From: Bacteroidota bacterium
Lineage (GTDB): Bacteria > Bacteroidota > Ignavibacteria > Tepidaquicellales > Tepidaquicellaceae
Reading direction: 5' to 3'
Assembly (NCBI GenBank): GCA_023429265.1
Contig: JAEYVS010000210.1
Span: forward strand, 1 to 9,308
DNA: 9,308 nt
Below, piece by piece: positions 5,196 through 9,308 of the stretch; position 1 is the stretch's first letter, and every line of letters starts with the position of its first letter. Position numbers and translations under genes: made by a program. A model generated the notes under the pieces. The model was not told the DNA's origin, made no database searches, and worked only from the letters and a program-made list of their open reading frames with translations.

Positions 5196-6821
5196 ATGTT
5201 TAATTACTTGTACATATTATTATTGATTTTACTTCCCTTTAGCTCAGGATTTTCTCAGGTAACGCAGGAATGGGTGCAAAGATATGACGGTCCGGCTGGC
5301 AGTCTCGACCTGAATTCAGGTCTTTTATTACTGGATGACCAAAGCAGTATTGTATATGGACATTCCACTGGAATTGGCACCCAGCTCGATATGACACTAG
5401 TTAAATATTCAACTTCCGGGTCGTATCTCTGGGATTTCAGATATAATGGTCCCAGCAATGGCTCGGATCAATTATTCTCTATAGCAGTAAATGAAAATGG
5501 CGAGATATACGGAGTTGGAAATGTATCGGATACATCAGCAATCCAGATGGGAATTGTAAAGCTGAATAGTTCAGGCATTCTTCAATGGATTTATTCTGCC
5601 AATATTCCCGGTTATTCAGATCAATATGGACAGGACATAATAGTTTCAGCTTCAGGTAATGTATACGCCTGCGGCTTCGCCAAAAATCTGCAAAATAATT
5701 TCGATCTGGTCTTGATGAAATTATCTCCGGAAGGGAACATTGTATGGACAAGGACTTTCAATTATTCTGGAAATAATAATGACGCGCCTGTAAAAATATT
5801 ATGTGATGCAAATGAGAATATCTTTGTGGTAGGTACTTCATCCGATCTATCGGGTAATGAGCATATATTTTATGTGAAATACGACAGCGCGGGGAACCCA
5901 CCAAATGTCTGGACATATCCAGGAAATTCAAGCAGAGCTGTTTCAGCAGTAATGGACAGTTCCGGACTAATTGTCATTGCAGGAGTAACTTACAGCGTAT
6001 CCTCTAATTTTGATTACTTAACTCTGAGAGTCTCATCTGATGGCTCCTCACACTGGGCTGAATCGTATAATGGACCCGGGAATCACCTGGATTACGCTTA
6101 CAAAGTAATTACTGATGATAACCAGAATATATATGTTACAGGCAGCAGCAGAACCGGCTCCATACCCGGAACCGAAGACGTACTTACAATTAAATATGAT
6201 TCTTCCGGAAATCAGCTCTGGACAAACCGTTTTGACAGCCACCCCGGGGGAAGTGACATCGGGTACTCTCTTGCTCTTGACCAGGGTCAGAACGTTTACA
6301 TCGCTGCAGCCATCGATCGTGATACAAATCATCTTATTTTCGGAACAATGAAGATTAAACAAAACGGAGAATTGGAATGGCTAAGAACATATGAATATTA
6401 TCACTCACCCGAAGATTTCCCATATGCGATAGCAGTGGATACGGCAAACAGTGTTTACATATCAGGTATCAGCTTTGGAGGATCAACTGACTATGACATA
6501 ACTACAATTAAGTATTCGCAGTCAGTAAATATTAATACCATAAGTAATATTATTCCTCCCGGTTTTATTCTCCATCAAAACTATCCAAACCCCTTCAACC
6601 CCGCTACAAAAATTCGTTTCGAAATTCCCACTCAGGAACAAGTAATATTATCCATATATAATTCCCTGGGTCAATTGATCTCGATTCCATTTAATTCAAA
6701 CCTTCCTTCGGGCTCATATGAGTATCTTTTTGATGCCTCAGAACTCTCATCGGGCATCTATTTTTACACCCTACAAGCAAGGGAATTCAAAAAAACTGCA
6801 AAAATGACACTAATCCGTTAA
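5196..6821 (+). CDS. Secreted SBBP-repeat beta-propeller protein with T9SS sorting domain
   Basis: The 541-residue product starts with a Sec signal peptide (hydrophobic core at about 6-15, likely cleavage after GFS20). Then come eight tandem units of about 52 residues, each beginning with a Trp (26, 79, 131, 184, 239, 287, 342, 395). Each unit follows the pattern W-x-x-x-[YF]-x-G...[AV]-x-D...[IV]-Y-[VI]-x-G...[TV]-[IV]-K-Y-x-x-x-G, the SBBP beta-propeller repeat. Residues about 453-541 form a T9SS type A sorting domain: 'PPGFILHQNYPNPFNPATKI' (454-473), 'LSIYNSLGQLI' (485-495), 'SGIYFYTLQA' (519-528) and the terminal 'TAKMTLIR'. The protein should cross the outer membrane by T9SS and be released or anchored on the surface. 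Propellers of this kind usually bind ligands or proteins; no enzymatic motif is seen. It appears monocistronic, and no terminator is evident in the 78 bp after it. Confidence 0.9.
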   Translation: MFNYLYILLLILLPFSSGFSQVTQEWVQRYDGPAGSLDLNSGLLLLDDQSSIVYGHSTGIGTQLDMTLVKYSTSGSYLWDFRYNGPSNGSDQLFSIAVNENGEIYGVGNVSDTSAIQMGIVKLNSSGILQWIYSANIPGYSDQYGQDIIVSASGNVYACGFAKNLQNNFDLVLMKLSPEGNIVWTRTFNYSGNNNDAPVKILCDANENIFVVGTSSDLSGNEHIFYVKYDSAGNPPNVWTYPGNSSRAVSAVMDSSGLIVIAGVTYSVSSNFDYLTLRVSSDGSSHWAESYNGPGNHLDYAYKVITDDNQNIYVTGSSRTGSIPGTEDVLTIKYDSSGNQLWTNRFDSHPGGSDIGYSLALDQGQNVYIAAAIDRDTNHLIFGTMKIKQNGELEWLRTYEYYHSPEDFPYAIAVDTANSVYISGISFGGSTDYDITTIKYSQSVNINTISNIIPPGFILHQNYPNPFNPATKIRFEIPTQEQVILSIYNSLGQLISIPFNSNLPSGSYEYLFDASELSSGIYFYTLQAREFKKTAKMTLIR

Positions 6822-6840
6822 TTATTCGTTAGAATTCTAC

Positions 6841-6886
6841 TTGACAAAAGTGTTTAATATTAGTATGTTATAATACATAAGCACTT
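6841..6886 (+). promoter_or_regulatory. Promoter with extended -10 and overlapping dyad for the MarR-GNAT gene
   Basis: A perfect extended -10, TGtTATAAT (6866-6874), lies 25 bp before the ATG at 6900, giving a leader of about 20 nt. A perfect TTGACA sits at 6841-6846, but 22 bp from that -10; with 17-bp spacing it would instead pair with TATGTT (6864-6869). Two nested inverted repeats share nearly the same centre over the -10: AAGTGTTTA (6848-6856)/TAAGCACTT (6878-6886), matching 8 of 9, and TATTA (6858-6862)/TAATA (6871-6875). MarR-family proteins commonly bind imperfect palindromes over their own promoter, so this is a plausible autoregulatory operator (inference). Confidence 0.6.
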
Positions 6887-6899
6887 ATATAAATACTAT

Positions 6900-7892
6900 A
6901 TGGATTTAATTAAACAATTGGGTTACTTATCTCTGGGCACCAGGTTCAGGATTTTAACGGATAAACTTTTACAGGATGTCGATAAAGTTTACAAATCCCT
7001 CGATGTGGATTTTGAACCGAGATGGTTTACTGTATTCTACCTAATCAATCAAAGAGAATCAATTTCAGTTACGGAAATTGCAAATGAGCTGGGCTATACC
7101 CAGCCGGCGGTTACTCAGATACTGAACATCCTCATACACAAGGGTCTCGTAAAATCCGTAAAAGAAAAAGAAGACTCACGCAAAAAGATACTCACTATTA
7201 CACCCAAGGGTAAGAAGCTGTTTGATACTCTTAAACCTGTATGGCAGATAATTGAAAGCACCGTTAAAGAATTTTTCCTCTCCACGGGATATGACATTCT
7301 GACTGTCCTGGATAAAATTGAGACCGGGCTTTCTGAGAATGATATCTATACACGCATTGAAGAAAAGCTGAAGGTACTTAGAGAAAATGGCGTGGAAATC
7401 ATTCCTTATGAGGAAAGGTACAAAAATTATTTTAGCGAACTGAATTACGAATGGATAAGCAAATACTTTAAAATAGAAGACATCGACAGGCAAATTCTGG
7501 AAAATCCTGAAACTGAGATACTGAATAAAGGAGGCTCGATCTTCTTTGCAAAGCTGAACGACAAAATAGCAGGGACTGCTGCCCTCCTAAAACATCCCGA
7601 CGGTTCATATGAGCTGACTAAGATGGCTGTCGATAAAGACCTGAGAGGACGGCAGATTGGGATTAAACTTGCAAATGCTGTCATCAATAAAGCGCGAGAA
7701 GAAAATGCAGAGGTCCTGTTCCTTGAAACTAATAATACCCTTACTCCTGCGCTTTCACTCTATCGAAAACTTGGATTTGAGGAAATACAATACGAGCAGC
7801 CCTCAAAATATGAGCGTTCAACCGTCAGGATGAATTTAAAATTAAACAGAGTTTCATCTGCGACCAATAGCGAAGCAGATGTGTCAAATTAA
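6900..7892 (+). CDS. MarR-GNAT fusion: HTH regulator with N-acetyltransferase domain
   Basis: The 330-residue product joins two domains. Residues 1 to about 145 are a MarR-type winged helix: dimerisation helices at the ends, 'SVTEIANELGYTQPAVTQILNILIHKGLV' across 56-84 as helix-turn-helix, and a beta wing with the conserved 'EDSRKKILTITPKGK' (91-105). Residues about 165-316 are a GNAT acyltransferase: 'GSIFFAKLNDKIAGTAALL' (212-230), motif A 'LTKMAVDKDLRGRQIGIKLA' (239-258) for acetyl-CoA, and 'NTLTPALSLYRKLGFEEI' (279-296). In motif A the usual R-x-x-G-x-G reads R249-G-R-Q-I-G, with Gln252 for the first Gly; this variant is tolerated in some GNATs. Family members may sense a small molecule and acetylate an amine, but the substrate is unknown. 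A strong promoter precedes it, and the S41 peptidase gene follows by 33 bp on the same strand, so the two may be co-transcribed. Confidence 0.9.
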   Translation: MDLIKQLGYLSLGTRFRILTDKLLQDVDKVYKSLDVDFEPRWFTVFYLINQRESISVTEIANELGYTQPAVTQILNILIHKGLVKSVKEKEDSRKKILTITPKGKKLFDTLKPVWQIIESTVKEFFLSTGYDILTVLDKIETGLSENDIYTRIEEKLKVLRENGVEIIPYEERYKNYFSELNYEWISKYFKIEDIDRQILENPETEILNKGGSIFFAKLNDKIAGTAALLKHPDGSYELTKMAVDKDLRGRQIGIKLANAVINKAREENAEVLFLETNNTLTPALSLYRKLGFEEIQYEQPSKYERSTVRMNLKLNRVSSATNSEADVSN

Positions 7893-7911
7893 CATACACA
7901 GGTTTTAAAAT

Positions 7912-7918
7912 AAAAGGA
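7912..7918 (+). promoter_or_regulatory. Shine-Dalgarno site of the S41 peptidase gene
   Basis: AAAAGGA lies 7 bp before ATG 7926 and fixes that start. It is the clearest ribosome binding site in the window; most other genes here show none. Confidence 0.6.
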
Positions 7919-7925
7919 TTCCATT

Positions 7926-9296
7926 ATGGAAACATTACAAATACATAACAGAAACTATTTACTCGCTTTTCTCATAGCGATGGCAATTATTGTCATAATA
8001 CAAAACCCCGTCAAAGCTCAGACAATTGAAGTCAGCGGAAAGGTTCTTAACAAGGAGGCTAAAATGCAGACCATCAACTCAATTGCAGATCTGCTTAATA
8101 ACAACTATATCTTTCCGGAAACTGCAAAAAAAATGGAAGAATACCTCAGCTCAAAAATGAAAGATGGAGCCTATGACAAAATCTCCGACCCTATGGCATT
8201 TGCCGAGCAAATGACAAAGGACCTTCAGGAGATTAGCAAAGATGGTCACATAAGGGTGGGATATTCACCTCAGCAGGTCGCTGAAATGAGAGACATGGAA
8301 AGTAAACAGATCAGCCCTGAAGAGCAGGACAGAATCTTCTACGAGAGGCTGCTGGGAGATAATTTCGGATTCAAAAAGGTCGAGCAGCTTCCCGGCAATA
8401 TTGGTTACATAGATTTCCGTTTTTTCGGTCCCCGCGAGATGATCAAAGAAAAAGTAGCGACGGTAATGGCTTTTGTCGAAAATTGCGACGCGCTCATTTT
8501 CGATATGCGTTATAATGGAGGCGGTGACCCAACAGGCATTCAGCTCATTTGCAGCTATCTTTTTGGCGAGGAGCCTGTTCACTTAAATGACCTTTACTTC
8601 AGACCAACTGATAAACTTGAAGAATTCTGGACGCTGAAAGAAATTAAAGGTAAACGCATGCCTGATGTGCCTGTTTATGTACTCACAAGCTCTTATACAT
8701 TCTCCGGAGCTGAAGAGTTTTCCTACAACCTTAAAAATCTTGATCGCGCAACCTTGATAGGGCAGACTACAGGCGGGGGTGCTCACCCGGGCGGTCCCCA
8801 GGTAGTTAATGATGACTTCATTCTCAATGTCCCAACAGGAAGAGCGATTAACCCATATACAAAAACCAACTGGGAAGGGACCGGGGTAAGTCCTCACATA
8901 GATTTGCCCAGCAATAAAGCTTTGACAAAAGCGCATATTCTTGCGCTGGAAGAAATAAATCTTTCCTTGCAGGATGATGCCGCTAAAAAGAGGAATGAAT
9001 TTATGATCGAATCACTAAATGCCGTTCTGAATGCTCCTGAAATTAGTTCCGATATACTGAGCAGTTATGCCGGTACATACGGCGAAAGAACGATCTATTT
9101 TGAAAATGGACGTCTATACTACCAGAGAGGTAAGAGACAGATAAATGAAATGACTCCTATGAATGAAGATACCTTTATGACAAAGGAAATTCCCTTCTTT
9201 AGAGTGAAATTCGATAAAGATTCATCAGGAAAGGTCACAGGTATAACCGGTATTTATGATAACGGAACCACCGACAATACACCTAAAACTAATTAA
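7926..9296 (+). CDS. Exported S41-family serine peptidase (IRBP/tricorn-like)
   Basis: The 456-residue product has an N-terminal export signal (hydrophobic 11-25, likely cleavage after VKA31). Next is a helical S41 N-terminal segment (about 45-130) with 'SKDGHIRVGY' (104-113), whose His108 matches the catalytic His of the tricorn/IRBP branch. The core follows: 'GNIGYIDFRFF' (157-167), 'ALIFDMRYNGGGDP' (189-202), the nucleophile Ser260 in 'TSSYTFSGAEEF' (254-265), 'IGQTTGGGAHPGG' (278-290) and 'NWEGTGVSPHI' (315-325). Glu317 lies 57 residues after the Ser, close to the spacing of the tricorn Ser-His-Ser-Glu tetrad. No PDZ domain is visible, unlike CtpA proteases. The C-terminal 370-450 segment resembles a DUF3471-like beta domain ('YAGTYG...YFENGRLYYQ...GKVTGITGIYDNG'). 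It should act in the periplasm or outside the cell; its substrate is unknown. It probably shares the transcript of the MarR-GNAT gene just upstream. Confidence 0.9.
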   Translation: METLQIHNRNYLLAFLIAMAIIVIIQNPVKAQTIEVSGKVLNKEAKMQTINSIADLLNNNYIFPETAKKMEEYLSSKMKDGAYDKISDPMAFAEQMTKDLQEISKDGHIRVGYSPQQVAEMRDMESKQISPEEQDRIFYERLLGDNFGFKKVEQLPGNIGYIDFRFFGPREMIKEKVATVMAFVENCDALIFDMRYNGGGDPTGIQLICSYLFGEEPVHLNDLYFRPTDKLEEFWTLKEIKGKRMPDVPVYVLTSSYTFSGAEEFSYNLKNLDRATLIGQTTGGGAHPGGPQVVNDDFILNVPTGRAINPYTKTNWEGTGVSPHIDLPSNKALTKAHILALEEINLSLQDDAAKKRNEFMIESLNAVLNAPEISSDILSSYAGTYGERTIYFENGRLYYQRGKRQINEMTPMNEDTFMTKEIPFFRVKFDKDSSGKVTGITGIYDNGTTDNTPKTN

Positions 9297-9308
9297 CAGA
9301 ACCGGGAC

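Noticed and set aside
6048..6362. A 104-codon minus-strand reading frame and a 78-codon plus-strand frame inside the propeller gene
   Set aside because: They overlap a well-supported gene and their translations show no domain or signal; they are shadow frames.
8265..8936. Two minus-strand open frames opposite the S41 peptidase gene
   Set aside because: They are antisense shadows of a strongly supported coding region.
1..9308. A defence system, prophage, insertion sequence, tRNA or riboswitch
   Set aside because: No nuclease/helicase/TIR set, transposase, integrase, terminal repeats, cloverleaf or conserved aptamer core was seen on either strand.

Overview
The window looks like a chromosomal segment of an AT-rich Gram-negative bacterium of the Bacteroidota/Chlorobiota/Ignavibacteriota group. 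The best markers are a type IX secretion (T9SS) type A C-terminal sorting domain of the 'NYPNPFNPATKIRFEIP' kind, a TonB-dependent receptor next to a HmuY-family lipoprotein, and a DUF6150 repeat protein. The sorting-domain wording, and a promoter with a good TATAAT box instead of the Bacteroidetes TAnnTTTG box, lean towards Ignavibacteria-like lineages. That placement is inference. Most genes lack a clear Shine-Dalgarno site; the last one (AAAAGGA) is the exception.

Layout. 2-469: 3' end of a TonB-dependent receptor. 544-1164: HmuY-like lipoprotein in the same orientation, so a probable haem/metal uptake pair closed by a terminator (about 1209-1249). 1344-4152: three same-strand genes with short gaps and no visible terminator between them: a TMEM175-type (DUF1211) channel, a secreted 13-residue-repeat protein (DUF6150) and a UbiB/ABC1 atypical kinase. 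4289-4322: a strong hairpin shared with the convergent gene 4347-4940 (-), a cytoplasmic protein I do not recognise. Beyond the hairpin on the minus strand lies what looks like the decayed tail of a lost T9SS cargo gene (4218-4286). 5196-6821: a secreted SBBP-type beta-propeller with a T9SS sorting domain. 6841-9296: a promoter with a dyad, a MarR-GNAT fusion regulator and an exported S41 peptidase 33 bp downstream, probably co-transcribed.

How the genes fit together. Much of the window serves the cell envelope: outer-membrane uptake (receptor plus HmuY), Sec and T9SS export (propeller, repeat protein, S41 peptidase) and inner-membrane proteins (TMEM175, UbiB). I see no phage, IS element, CRISPR array, tRNA/rRNA or defence island. 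The items most worth a second look are the histidine-free HmuY, the exported DUF6150 repeat protein, the T9SS gene remnant, and the MarR-GNAT/S41 pair with its promoter dyad.
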